Positions 1 to 8,181 are shown, counted from the stretch's first letter. The stretch is 53,062 nucleotides of DNA from Desulfocapsa sp. (GCA_013792135.1 VMSP01000112.1:1-53062); one strand, 5' to 3'. Numbers and translations are program-made. Notes: generated from the letters alone by a model not told the origin.

Positions 1-87
1 GCAAATGTGAGCAAGTGGAGCCCGAGCGGCGCCCTTAATGTCACCAAGGTTCGACTGGCTTATTACTACAACGGCTTTGACGCATAG
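1..87 (+). CDS. C-terminal fragment of an unidentified protein
   Basis: An open frame runs from the window edge to a TAG at 85-87 and encodes 28 residues ending YYYNGFDA. The start lies outside the window. The short tail shows no recognisable motif. The following 57 bases separate it from the DsrE-like gene, so the two could be co-transcribed. It could also be a chance open frame, but an upstream gene ending here fits the spacing. Confidence 0.45.
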   Translation, partial: ANVSKWSPSGALNVTKVRLAYYYNGFDA

Positions 88-144
88 AAATGTAATCGGG
101 AGGGCTTTTCCTCAGGTCTCCTATTGACAACGCTACCAATTATT

Positions 145-495
145 ATGCCAAAAAAGGTCTTGCTGGTCGCTTTTCAAGGGCAGCCCATGTGTTTTATTCA
201 TGTCCTGCTTAATGGTTTGGAACTGCAGGCAAATGGCCATCAGTGCAAGATAATTATTGAGGGTGAGGCCACTCGTCTGATTCCCGAGATCAGCCAGGAA
301 GGACATTTTTTGAACGCCTTATATTGTCAGATGCTGGAAAATGGGCTCCTTGAGGGAGTCTGTCGCGCCTGTTCCTCCAAGATGCAGGTGCTGGAAAACA
401 TTAAAAAAGAAGGCCTTCCCCTTCTGGATGATATGGCAGGGCATCCGGGGATGGCGAAATATATTGAACAGGGGTTTGAAATTATAAATTTTTGA
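145..495 (+). CDS. DsrE-like small cytoplasmic protein
   Basis: Small alpha/beta protein of 116 residues resembling the DsrE-like conserved cytoplasmic proteins of anaerobic Deltaproteobacteria. It opens with a hydrophobic strand (KKVLLVAFQG), followed by a helix with MCFIHVLLN and a second strand (KIIIEGEATRLIP). A VCRACSSKM motif supplies two closely spaced cysteines, and the C-terminus is GFEIINF. The start chosen is ATG 145, because family members begin just before KKVLLVAF; a TTG at 124 is possible and neither has a clear ribosome binding site. DsrE-fold proteins bind or relay sulfur or act as small regulators; the role here is unknown. The gene lies upstream of a flavodiiron protein in the same direction. 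Its TGA stop (493-495) is formed by the first bases of an inserted repeat element, so the gene end has been remodelled. Confidence 0.75.
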   Translation: MPKKVLLVAFQGQPMCFIHVLLNGLELQANGHQCKIIIEGEATRLIPEISQEGHFLNALYCQMLENGLLEGVCRACSSKMQVLENIKKEGLPLLDDMAGHPGMAKYIEQGFEIINF

Positions 496-697
496 TGGCC
501 TTGCAAAAAGTCCCAAATACTGCGTTGTCCCCCAAGGGCACTTCCTTCGGGGCGCACACATCCTCCGTCACTGCGGCGTACTTATTGTACGCCTCATTCC
601 TCAGGATTCGGAGTCTCGCAAGCTCGCTTACCTGCGCGTCTTGTCTTTGTGCCTTTTTGCTTAGCCATCCAATAAATGACTTTTTACGAAATTATAA
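493..697 (+). repeat. MITE-like element with inverted termini, flanked by a 16-bp direct repeat
   Basis: A non-coding block separates the DsrE-like and flavodiiron genes. Its left end, TGATGGCCTTGCAAAAAGTC, faces a right end containing GACTTTTTACGA (678-689). An inner pair, GATGGC near 494 and GCCATC at 664-669, is also inverted, and the interior has short hairpins such as GCGTACTTATTGTACGC. The 16-bp sequence GAAATTATAAATTTTT occurs exactly at 478-493 and again at 688-703, either as a long target-site duplication or as duplicated gene end. It encodes nothing recognisable and looks like a small non-autonomous mobile element. Its left terminus resembles that of the element at 14739-14909. Confidence 0.7.
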
Positions 698-720
698 ATT
701 TTTTACAGGAGGGCAGGACG

Positions 721-1914
721 TTGAATCCAATTAAGCTGGCAGAAAATATTTACTGGGTTGGGGCTGTTGACTGGGATGTGCGTGATTTTCACGGTTACTC
801 CACTAACAGGGGGACGACATATAATGCCTATTTGATCATGGATGAGAAAATTACCCTCATTGACACGGTCAAGAGTTCCATGAAGGCCGATCTGATCGCC
901 CGTATCAGTGAAATTGTTGATCCGAAGAAGATTGATTATATCGTGGTCAACCATGTGGAGATGGATCATTCCGGTGCTCTTCCTGATATGATTGAGCTGA
1001 TCAAGCCCGAGAAGATCATCTGCTCCACCATGGGTCAGAAGGCCCTGGTCCAGCATTTTCACCGGGAAGACTGGCCTTACGAGATTGCCACGCCGGGCAA
1101 GGATGTCAGCCTGGGTGCCAAGACCCTGTCATTCCTTGAGACCCGGATGCTGCACTGGCCGGACTCCATGTTCACCTATGTGAAAGAAGATAAAATCCTC
1201 TTCTCCAGTGACGCCTTCGGTATGCATCTGGCCACCAGTGAGCGTTTTGATGATCAGGTGGATCCGGCCATTCTCATGGATGAGCTGACCAAATATTACG
1301 CCAATATTCTTACCCTTTATTCACCTCTGGTAAAAAAACTGATCGCCAAGGTCAAAGAGATCGGGTTGGACATCGAGATGATCGCCCCTGATCATGGTGT
1401 GATCTGGCGGAGCAACCCTATGATGGCCATTGAGGCCTATGACCGCTGGAGCCGTAATGAGGGCAAGGGTAATGCCATGATCATTTATGATACCATGTGG
1501 CATTCCACCGAGAAAATGGCCAAAGAGGTGGCCAACGGCCTGCAGGATGAAGGGATTTCCGTGCAACTGTATAACCTGCGTTATAATCATCGTAGTGATG
1601 TTATGAAGGAGGCGCTTGATGCCAGTGCCATTATCCTGGGTTGTTCGACCCTGAATAATGGTCTGCTGCCGAGAATGGCTGGCTTCCTCATGTATATGCG
1701 CGGTCTGCGGCCCACCAATAAGATCGGCGCGGCCTTTGGTTCATTCGGCTGGTCTGGTGAAGCGGTAAAGCTGCTCAATGAGGCCATGACCGATATGAAA
1801 TTTGATATTGTTGATGACGGCATCAAGGTTAAATATGTCCCTGAAGCTGGAGACCTGGCGAACTGTGTTGAGCTGGGCCGAAAGGTCGGCCAGGCGTTGA
1901 AGGCAAAAAAATAA
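721..1914 (+). CDS. fprA: Flavodiiron protein (rubredoxin:oxygen oxidoreductase / FprA type)
   Basis: Cytoplasmic O2- and/or NO-reducing flavodiiron enzyme of 397 residues. The N-terminal metallo-beta-lactamase domain carries the diiron ligand signature H78-x-E80-x-D82-H83 (NHVEMDHSGALP), with further ligand regions HWPDSM, SSDAFGMH and APDHGVIW. The C-terminal flavodoxin domain has the FMN phosphate loop YDTMWHSTEKMA and the later GSFGWSGEA loop. There is no fused rubredoxin, so electrons must come from a separate carrier. The start is TTG 721, preceded at ideal distance by AGGAGGG (707-713), and the protein then begins MNPIKLAENIYWVG as family members do. An in-frame ATG at 676 would only add translated repeat sequence. 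Next downstream is a protein with a desulforedoxin-like iron site, a plausible redox partner. Such enzymes protect anaerobes during oxygen exposure. Confidence 0.95.
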   Translation: MNPIKLAENIYWVGAVDWDVRDFHGYSTNRGTTYNAYLIMDEKITLIDTVKSSMKADLIARISEIVDPKKIDYIVVNHVEMDHSGALPDMIELIKPEKIICSTMGQKALVQHFHREDWPYEIATPGKDVSLGAKTLSFLETRMLHWPDSMFTYVKEDKILFSSDAFGMHLATSERFDDQVDPAILMDELTKYYANILTLYSPLVKKLIAKVKEIGLDIEMIAPDHGVIWRSNPMMAIEAYDRWSRNEGKGNAMIIYDTMWHSTEKMAKEVANGLQDEGISVQLYNLRYNHRSDVMKEALDASAIILGCSTLNNGLLPRMAGFLMYMRGLRPTNKIGAAFGSFGWSGEAVKLLNEAMTDMKFDIVDDGIKVKYVPEAGDLANCVELGRKVGQALKAKK

Positions 1915-2018
1915 GGGAAACCGGGTTGAAACCCTGGCCTGCAAGGTGCTCGACAGGGCAAATGCAGCTGAGTGCAGGTAAGGGTTTAACCCGACGCAAT
2001 ATATTTCAAGGAGTGACC

Positions 2019-2342
2019 ATGAAAATACATATAGATAAGAATGTTGTTGAATTTCTGCCGGAGAATGAGCAGGAGACCGCATCCCTGGAGACCCTGTGGC
2101 GTGTTGTGGTCGATTGCGCCCATGAGAATAAGCATTTGACAGCCATTGGGGAATATATCCCGGTGAAACAGAATCTGGCCAGGTTTGTCATTGAGGGTAT
2201 CCTTGGTGCCACGACCTATAGCGAGGATAAGGTGGTCGAGGAGTGCACGGTGATCTGTACTACCTGCAATAAATACATGCACCTGAATGGTGGTGACGCG
2301 GTGCCGGTCTGTTGCGGTCGTCCCATGGAAACGGCTGACTGA
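2019..2342 (+). CDS. Small protein with C-terminal desulforedoxin-like Fe(Cys)4 motif
   Basis: Protein of 107 residues starting at ATG 2019 behind a good AAGGAG site. The first 75 residues match no family I know. The C-terminus has CTTC, 14 residues, then CCGRPM, which is the cysteine pattern of desulforedoxin and of the N-terminal domain of desulfoferrodoxin (CxxC, about 15 residues, CC followed by G-x-PM). This predicts a rubredoxin-like FeS4 centre, although zinc is an alternative. It follows the flavodiiron gene by about 100 bases in the same direction and precedes a Nudix gene by 16 bases. The flavodiiron protein has no rubredoxin domain and no rubredoxin gene is visible nearby, so this protein could be its electron donor. 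That is inference; the motif itself is directly visible. Confidence 0.85.
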   Translation: MKIHIDKNVVEFLPENEQETASLETLWRVVVDCAHENKHLTAIGEYIPVKQNLARFVIEGILGATTYSEDKVVEECTVICTTCNKYMHLNGGDAVPVCCGRPMETAD

Positions 2343-2358
2343 GCAATCAGGAACAAAT

Positions 2359-2850
2359 ATGTATTTGCCGGAGCAAGAGATGGTCCAGATCGTTGATCGG
2401 GACAACAGGGAGATAGAGATCCTGCCCCGTCATCTCATGCGCAGTCGAGGGCTGATCCATCGGGCGAGCTATATCCTGGTTTTCAATGCTGAGCAGGAGA
2501 TATTTGTCCAGAAACGAACCACCACCAAGGATATCTATCCCGGATACTGGGATGTGGCCGCTGGTGGTGTTGTGCTCGGTGATGAATCCTATGAACACTC
2601 CGCCTCCCGGGAGCTGGCCGAAGAACTTGGCGTCTCAGGAATTCCACTTGTCCCGTTGTTTGATCACTATTTTGAAGACGCACGCAACCGGGTCTGGGGG
2701 CGCGTCTTTCGTTGTACCCATGAAGGCCCTTTCACCCTGCAGCCGGAAGAGGTGGAATACGGGCGTTTCATGGCAATCCAGCAGATTCTGCAAGCCAGCC
2801 TGCAAGAACCCTTCACCCCTGACGGCATTCTCATCCTCCAGCAAATTTAA
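2359..2850 (+). CDS. Nudix hydrolase, YfcD-like
   Basis: Nudix-superfamily hydrolase of 163 residues. The Nudix box is complete: a glycine in GGVVLGDE, then the RELAEELG catalytic helix, matching G-x5-E-x7-REUXEEXGU. The strand before it, LVFNAEQEIFVQKRTTTKDIYPGYWD, and the overall length resemble E. coli YfcD and the isopentenyl-diphosphate isomerase-like Nudix proteins. Members act on nucleoside diphosphate-linked substrates; the true substrate cannot be told from sequence. ATG 2359 lies 16 bases after the desulforedoxin-like gene with a weak CAGGA site, consistent with one transcript from the flavodiiron gene onward. The longer upstream open frame is overlap with the preceding gene. Confidence 0.88.
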   Translation: MYLPEQEMVQIVDRDNREIEILPRHLMRSRGLIHRASYILVFNAEQEIFVQKRTTTKDIYPGYWDVAAGGVVLGDESYEHSASRELAEELGVSGIPLVPLFDHYFEDARNRVWGRVFRCTHEGPFTLQPEEVEYGRFMAIQQILQASLQEPFTPDGILILQQI

Positions 2851-2883
2851 GAGCTATTGCGAAAGAACCAGAACATTTCTGAC

Positions 2884-2908
2884 TATTTCGTAACGGTTCT
2901 TTATGCCG
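2884..2908 (+). repeat. Single arm of the GGAGCCGTTACGAAAT repeat family
   Basis: TATTTCGTAACGGTTCT followed by TTATGCCG is one arm of the dispersed palindrome also present at 6480-6546, 8227-8317, 40890-41013 and 48038-48092. Here it lies alone between the Nudix gene and the cytochrome gene. Its partner arm is degraded or absent; GAAAGAACCAGAACATTTC just upstream may be a decayed version. Confidence 0.6.
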
Positions 2909-2978
2909 AATATTTATATGTCCACGTCAGGCTTGATTGTGGACAGTGACTTATTTCTTTAATAAAAAGGAGGAGTAA

Positions 2979-4442
2979 ATGGTGAGTAAAATGAAGTTTG
3001 TCCTTGGCTTTGGAGGGGCTTCTGTGGCTGCACTTCTGGTGGCAGGCAGTGGATATACCATGGAAAAGCCTGATCCGAAGGAGTATCCATACGTGCCATC
3101 GCTCCTCCAGTATGAAAAAAGTGCTGCTGAGTTCACTCCCCCTGCAACCTGTGGCGAGTGCCATCCTCAGCAGTATGAGGAGTGGACCGGATCCCTGCAT
3201 GCCCTCGCCTTTAAAGATCCAATTTATCAGGGAGAGTTAAACAAGGCGGTGAAGGCCGTTGGTCACGATATCGCCAGACAGTGCGAAGGATGTCATACCC
3301 CGGCCGGGGTTGTGACCGGGGAAATTAAAGGCTCCGGCATAAGTGGCCTGAGTGATGTCGCCATAAACGGTGTTTCCTGTGATATGTGTCATTCGGTGAG
3401 TGGACATACCGGCTGGCAGACGCCCTACCATCAGCCCGAGAACGGTTCATTGATCCTGTCGCCGGGCAAGGATACTCCGACTGGACCGGTACTGACTAAA
3501 TTCGGCCCGTACAAGCCGAAAGATGGTTGTGGTGACGGCTTTCATGCATGCGTGGAACAGCCTCTGCATAAAAAAGCGGAGTTGTGCGCCAATTGCCATC
3601 AGGTGAATCATTATGAGACCCATACACCTATTGAATCCACCTACACAGAATGGAAGGATAGCCCCTACGGTGTGCATGGTATTGCCTGTCAGGATTGCCA
3701 TATGGTTGATTTTGATACTTTTCTCCGCTCGGCCGACACGATGAAGAAGCCGGAAAGGGGAGAGTATCGGCATTTTTTCAATGGCGCGAATTTCCTGATC
3801 TATTCCCTGACTGAACAGGCGGCAAAGAAAGCCGGGGATGCCGAACTTGCTGCTAATGTTCATAAAAAATACGAGATGGCCGTTGCTCGTCTGCAGGCGG
3901 CAGCTGACCTTGAGGTAAGTCCGGTGTATCGTGACAAAAAACTGGCGGAAATCAAGGTGCGGGTCAGGAATATCCGGGCAGGTCACAAACTTCCAACCTC
4001 CCTTACCAATATCCGGCAGATCTGGCTTGAGATGACGGTCAAGGATCTGGATGGGAAAGTAATTATGACCACCGGGACAGTAGATGCGAAGAGCGGCGCA
4101 CTTCCCGCTGAGGCCCGCCTGTTCAATTCTGACGGCATGGGAGAAGGATTCCATCTTTCCCATGATCCGTGGGAGATTGTCTCTTTCGGGCGGCAAGACG
4201 CCATTCCTCCCAAAGGATATAAAGAAGTCTATTACGGCGTGTCCGCCCCACAAGCGAAAGGACCGCTGGTGGTTGATATAAAACTTCGCTATCGTCAGGC
4301 AGAACAGGAAATCGCTCATACCCTGCTGGGTGCAGTGCCGAAAGATATGGATCTTGCGGCCATTTATGGCCTCACCTCCATGCCTGATCTGCCTATCGTT
4401 GATATGGTCAGCAAATCTGTAAAAATCAATCCTGCATTATAA
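2979..4442 (+). CDS. Pentaheme cytochrome c, c554-like
   Basis: Exported multiheme c-type cytochrome of 487 residues. An N-terminal signal segment (KMKFVLGFGGASVAALLVAGSG) directs it to the periplasm. Five CxxCH heme-binding motifs are visible, in order CGECH (C58), CEGCH, CDMCH, CANCH and CQDCH. All lie in the N-terminal half, which resembles cytochrome c554/NrfB-like scaffolds. The C-terminal half has no heme motif and contains the AGHKLPTS stretch typical of a beta-rich domain found after such heme domains, where the histidine may be a distal ligand. Start ATG 2979 is preceded by AAGGAGGAG. No partner membrane protein is adjacent, and a strong terminator follows at once, so it is probably monocistronic. 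The role is periplasmic electron transfer; the physiological substrate is unknown. Confidence 0.93.
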   Translation: MVSKMKFVLGFGGASVAALLVAGSGYTMEKPDPKEYPYVPSLLQYEKSAAEFTPPATCGECHPQQYEEWTGSLHALAFKDPIYQGELNKAVKAVGHDIARQCEGCHTPAGVVTGEIKGSGISGLSDVAINGVSCDMCHSVSGHTGWQTPYHQPENGSLILSPGKDTPTGPVLTKFGPYKPKDGCGDGFHACVEQPLHKKAELCANCHQVNHYETHTPIESTYTEWKDSPYGVHGIACQDCHMVDFDTFLRSADTMKKPERGEYRHFFNGANFLIYSLTEQAAKKAGDAELAANVHKKYEMAVARLQAAADLEVSPVYRDKKLAEIKVRVRNIRAGHKLPTSLTNIRQIWLEMTVKDLDGKVIMTTGTVDAKSGALPAEARLFNSDGMGEGFHLSHDPWEIVSFGRQDAIPPKGYKEVYYGVSAPQAKGPLVVDIKLRYRQAEQEIAHTLLGAVPKDMDLAAIYGLTSMPDLPIVDMVSKSVKINPAL

Positions 4443-4443
4443 A

Positions 4444-4482
4444 AATAAGGCCATGCCGGAAAGTTCCCGGTATGGCCTTATT
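4444..4482 (+). terminator. Strong intrinsic-type terminator after the cytochrome gene
   Basis: AATAAGGCCATGCCGG pairs with CCGGTATGGCCTTATT around a short loop, with one G-T wobble. The hairpin begins two bases after the cytochrome stop codon. The A-rich left foot and T-rich right end would make it work in both directions. Confidence 0.85.
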
Positions 4483-4871
4483 CTCAGCATGAAGCGTATT
4501 GAGATCGGTGTCGTCGGGCTTTATCAGTCCTTGAGGTTTGTTCTCTTTTTTGCTGTTTTCCTCCCATTGGCAGCGGAAGCTGTCCCGCTGAGCTCAAATC
4601 TTCATTGAAAAATATGCCATTATGGCTTGTGGTTGATCTTGATCAATTCCCTGGAGTGTGGGCTGCAGGAGCACATTCATGCCCTGTGAACTCTTATTTT
4701 TCCGCAATAATCTGGAGTTTGCCCTCTGGAAATGGTATAGTTACAACCTTTCGGGAAAAAATGTTGTTCAGGGTACAGGCTTTTTCCCTTGGATACCGAG
4801 GTGTTCTGGTTGGTCTTTGCCATCGGGGCGCCGGAATGATTAACCAATTTAACGTTATTGTAAGGAATTGA
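4483..4871 (+). other. Intergenic region with a 39-codon signal-peptide-like ORF
   Basis: No convincing gene fills these 389 bases. The one suggestive piece is ATG 4489 to TGA 4608, 39 residues containing a hydrophobic core (RFVLFFAVFLPLAAEAV) that looks like a signal peptide ending AEA. It has no ribosome binding site and stops soon afterwards. The rest is open in different frames for short stretches, as in a decayed exported-protein gene. The helicase ribosome binding site lies at the right end. Confidence 0.35.
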
Positions 4872-6443
4872 ATGATAAAAGCATTTCTCAAAAAGGCCGG
4901 AAACAAACTCAGAAATATTGCCAGTAGCGGCAAAAAAGAGCATGCAAAATCGGCTGTCGTGGCGGCGGCCCCCCAGTCTGCCGCCCATAAGGAATTGCAA
5001 CCAGCTCAGGCCCTGTCAGAGCAGCAGCACATTGAGTCTTCAGCCTCAGAAAATGTATCTAATTCGCATCGTCCTCGGCCCAAGCGAGAGCGGCAGAAGC
5101 CTGAGTGGGATCTTGCCCGGTTTCAGGTCGATCCGGTGGCGGATAAGACCCGCTTTCATGACCTTGATTTGCCCCTTGCCCTGATGCATGCCATTGCTGA
5201 TCTTGAATTTCAGTTCTGCACCCCTATTCAGTCTCAGGCCCTGCCGGATGCTCTTCTGGGCAAGGATATGATTGCTCGCGCCAGCACCGGCACGGGGAAG
5301 AGCGCAGTCTTTCTGATTGCTATTTTCACCAGATTATTGCAGGAGCAAGAACGGGGCAAAGCGACTCCGGTGGGTACACCGCGGGCCCTGATCATTGCTC
5401 CGACCAGGGAGCTTGTAATCCAGATTACAAAAGATGCCAAGGCCCTGGCCAAATATACCTCCTTGCGTATCGTTTCGGCCTATGGAGGCACTGATTATCG
5501 TAAACAGGAAAAAAATCTGACAGAGCAGGTGGTGGACGTGGTGGTGGCCACTCCCGGCCGTCTCCTTGATTATGAGAGTAAGAAGATCATCCATCTGAAT
5601 AAGGCCGCCATCATGGTCATTGATGAGGCCGACCGGATGCTCGATATGGGTTTTATCCCCGACGTGCGCCGGATTATCTACAAAACGCCCCCCAAGGAGC
5701 AGCGTCAGACCATGCTCTTTTCGGCCACCTTCACCCCGGAGGTCAGGCAACTCTCGGCCCAGTGGTGCAAAGATCCCGTTACCGTTGAGACCGAGGCTGA
5801 TCAGGTGGCAGTCGACACGGTGCAGCAGATTGTCTATCTGACGACTACTGCCGAGAAATTCACGGTGCTCTATAATCTTATCGCCAATACGGAGCATGAA
5901 CGGATCATGGTCTTCACCAATATGAAAAATGAGGCCAGAAGGCTCAGTGAACGACTGGAGCGTCACGGTGTCAAATGTACCCTGCTTTCCGGTGATGTCC
6001 CCCAGGAAAAAAGGACGGCGCGCCTTGAGGCCTTCCGCGAGGGGCGGGTCAAGGTGATGATTGCCACCGATGTGGCCGGGCGCGGCATTCATATTGCCGG
6101 CATCAGCCATGTGATCAACTACACCCTGCCCTACGAACCGGAAGACTATGTGCACCGGATCGGTCGCACCGGCCGGGCCGGTGTCTCAGGGATCTCCATC
6201 AGTTTCGCCTGCGAGGAGGACGCCTTTGTCCTGCCCGAGATTGAAGAGTATATCGGCGAGACCTTGCACTGTATCCAGCCCGATGAACTCCTTCTGGCAG
6301 CCGTACCCCCAGGTCAGGCCAGACCCAGTGGCGCGGGCGACAGGGATAGATCAGGAAGGAGTGGAGGCCAGGGACGGTCCAGTGGGGGAAGCAGGGGCGG
6401 ATCAGGCGCAAGGGGTGGATCATACAAAGGGAGAAGGAAATAA
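4872..6443 (+). CDS. rhlB: DEAD-box RNA helicase, RhlB-like
   Basis: ATP-dependent RNA helicase of 523 residues. All family motifs are present: Q motif CTPIQSQALP, motif I ASTGTGKSA, Ia PTRELV, II DEAD, III SAT, and VI HRIGRTGRAG. The core resembles pseudomonad RhlB (IAPTRELVIQI, GFIPDVRRII, LSGDVPQEKR, EEDAFVLPEIE). The first 75 residues are a poorly conserved basic extension. The last 50 are rich in Arg, Gly and Ser (GGSRGGSGARGGS), an RNA-binding tail. Start ATG 4872 has AAGGA seven bases upstream. RhlB works in RNA decay and ribosome handling. It precedes an ABC-F gene by 109 bases that contain a palindromic repeat. Confidence 0.93.
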   Translation: MIKAFLKKAGNKLRNIASSGKKEHAKSAVVAAAPQSAAHKELQPAQALSEQQHIESSASENVSNSHRPRPKRERQKPEWDLARFQVDPVADKTRFHDLDLPLALMHAIADLEFQFCTPIQSQALPDALLGKDMIARASTGTGKSAVFLIAIFTRLLQEQERGKATPVGTPRALIIAPTRELVIQITKDAKALAKYTSLRIVSAYGGTDYRKQEKNLTEQVVDVVVATPGRLLDYESKKIIHLNKAAIMVIDEADRMLDMGFIPDVRRIIYKTPPKEQRQTMLFSATFTPEVRQLSAQWCKDPVTVETEADQVAVDTVQQIVYLTTTAEKFTVLYNLIANTEHERIMVFTNMKNEARRLSERLERHGVKCTLLSGDVPQEKRTARLEAFREGRVKVMIATDVAGRGIHIAGISHVINYTLPYEPEDYVHRIGRTGRAGVSGISISFACEEDAFVLPEIEEYIGETLHCIQPDELLLAAVPPGQARPSGAGDRDRSGRSGGQGRSSGGSRGGSGARGGSYKGRRK

Positions 6444-6479
6444 GCCGTTGTAAATAAATAACAGGGCCAAATGGATAAT

Positions 6480-6546
6480 CGTTACGGCATAAGGAGCCGT
6501 AACGAAAAAGTCATATAAGGCCAGGTTATTTCGTAACGGCTCCTAA
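6480..6546 (+). repeat. Three-arm palindromic repeat between rhlB and ABC-F genes
   Basis: Arm A CGTTACGGC (6480-6488) pairs perfectly with arm B GCCGTAACG (6496-6504). Arm B, extended to AGGAGCCGTAACGAAA (6492-6507), also pairs with arm C, TTTCGTAACGGCTCCT (6529-6544), with one mismatch. The two hairpins are mutually exclusive. It belongs to the repeat family also present at 2884, 8227, 40890 and 48038. Confidence 0.85.
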
Positions 6547-6552
6547 GTATTC

Positions 6553-8181
6553 ATGATTCATCTGACCAATATTACCAAGCAGCATGGCTCCCAGCTACTT
6601 TTTCAGGACGCCAGTCTGCAGATCCTGGCCTCCAGCCGTGTCGGGCTAGTTGGCCCCAATGGCGCCGGTAAGTCAACGATATTCCGCCTGATTGTCAGAG
6701 AGGAAGAACCGGACAAGGGAGATATCTCCTGCGCCAAAAAGACAGTGATCGGCTATTTTTCCCAGGATGTAGGGGATATGGCCGGCCGTTCGGCACTCGA
6801 AGAGGTGATGGCGGCGGCCGCTGAGGTGACCCTGCTGGGCGAGCAGATGCGGAAGATGGAAGCGTCCATGTCCCTGCCTATGGATGATGAGGCCATGGCT
6901 GCCCTCTTGGAGCAGTACGGCAATGCGGTGGAAGAGTTCGAGCATCGTGGCGGCTATGATCTGGAGGCCAGGGCACAGGCCGTGCTGACCGGTCTCGGCA
7001 TTGGTCCGGATGCTTATCTGCGGCCGGTGGAGTCCTTCAGCGGCGGCTGGAAGATGCGCATTGCCCTGGCCCGGATTCTGACCATCAATCCGGATGTTCT
7101 GCTTCTGGACGAACCGACCAACCATCTGGATGTGGAGTCGATTGTCTGGCTGGAGGAATGGCTGGCCAGTGAGTTTAAAGGGGCGCTGCTCATGACCTGC
7201 CATGACCGCGATTTCATGAACCGAATTGTCACCCGGATCATTGAGGTAGCAGGCCAGACCGTGACCACTTACAGTGGCAATTACGATTTTTATCTGCGGG
7301 AACGCGAGATCAGGCGTGAGCAGTTGCTGGCCAGTTTCCGTCGGCAGCAGGAGATGCTGGCCAAGGAAGAGGATTTTATCGCCCGCTTCGCGGCTCGGGT
7401 CTCCCATGCCGCTCAGGTGCAGTCCCGGATCAAGAAGCTGGAGAAAATCGAGCGCATTCAGTTGCCCCCTGAACAGAAGGTTGTGCGCTTTGAGTTTGCG
7501 GAGCCGCCTCGCAGCGGCGATGATGTGGTCCGCATGGAAGATCTGTCCAAGATCTGGTTCCAAGAGGATGGTCAGGGAAAATCGGTCTTTGGCGGGGTGA
7601 CAGGGGTGATTCGCCGCCAGGAGAAAATTGCGGTGGTCGGGGTGAACGGTGCCGGGAAATCCACCTTTCTCAAGGTTTTGGCCGGTCAGGTCGAGCCAAC
7701 AAACGGCACGGTAAATATCGGTGCCAATATCCTGCCTGGGTATTTCAGCCAGCATTCCATGGAACTTCTCAATCCTGAATTCACCGTCTTTGAGACGGTC
7801 CAAGCGGTCATTCCCACCGGTCATATCGGGGTGATCCGTAACCTGTGTGCCGCCTTTCTCTTTCAAGGAGACGATGTGGATAAGCGTATTGCCCATCTCT
7901 CCGGCGGGGAGAAGAGCCGGGTGGTGCTTGCTACGCTCCTGGCCCAGCCCCTTAATTTCCTGATCCTGGATGAGCCGACCAATCATCTTGATATCCAGTC
8001 ACGAGAGGTGCTCCTTGAGGCCCTGCAGAAATTTACCGGCACCGTTATTCTGGTAAGTCATGACCGGCATTTTCTGCGCCTGCTGGTGGATCGGGTCTTT
8101 GCCATAGATCATGGCGCCATGCATACCTATGAGGGTGATTACGGCTATTATCTGAGAAAATCTGCCCAGGCTGAACTCTGA
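6553..8181 (+). CDS. ABC-F family ATPase (ribosome-associated)
   Basis: Soluble protein of 542 residues with two ABC ATPase domains and no membrane segment. Domain 1 has Walker A GPNGAGKST (about residues 34-42), signature FSGGWKMRIALARIL and Walker B LLLDEPTNHLD. Domain 2 has GVNGAGKST, LSGGEKSRVVLATLL and LILDEPTNHLD. Between them lies a charged helical linker (REQLLASFRRQQEMLAKEEDF), as in Uup and YheS-type ABC-F translation factors. Such proteins bind the ribosomal E site and modulate translation or rescue stalled ribosomes. ATG 6553 has no clear Shine-Dalgarno sequence because the upstream repeat occupies that place. Next to an RNA helicase, a role in RNA or ribosome handling is reasonable; the exact subgroup is not certain. 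Confidence 0.93.
   Translation: MIHLTNITKQHGSQLLFQDASLQILASSRVGLVGPNGAGKSTIFRLIVREEEPDKGDISCAKKTVIGYFSQDVGDMAGRSALEEVMAAAAEVTLLGEQMRKMEASMSLPMDDEAMAALLEQYGNAVEEFEHRGGYDLEARAQAVLTGLGIGPDAYLRPVESFSGGWKMRIALARILTINPDVLLLDEPTNHLDVESIVWLEEWLASEFKGALLMTCHDRDFMNRIVTRIIEVAGQTVTTYSGNYDFYLREREIRREQLLASFRRQQEMLAKEEDFIARFAARVSHAAQVQSRIKKLEKIERIQLPPEQKVVRFEFAEPPRSGDDVVRMEDLSKIWFQEDGQGKSVFGGVTGVIRRQEKIAVVGVNGAGKSTFLKVLAGQVEPTNGTVNIGANILPGYFSQHSMELLNPEFTVFETVQAVIPTGHIGVIRNLCAAFLFQGDDVDKRIAHLSGGEKSRVVLATLLAQPLNFLILDEPTNHLDIQSREVLLEALQKFTGTVILVSHDRHFLRLLVDRVFAIDHGAMHTYEGDYGYYLRKSAQAEL

Noticed and set aside
676-720. Upstream ATG start for the flavodiiron protein
   Set aside because: It would translate repeat sequence; TTG 721 has an ideal AGGAGGG and the conserved N-terminus.
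4605-4871. 88-codon open frame before rhlB
   Set aside because: No ribosome site or recognisable sequence, and it overlaps another short frame; kept only as part of the intergenic region.
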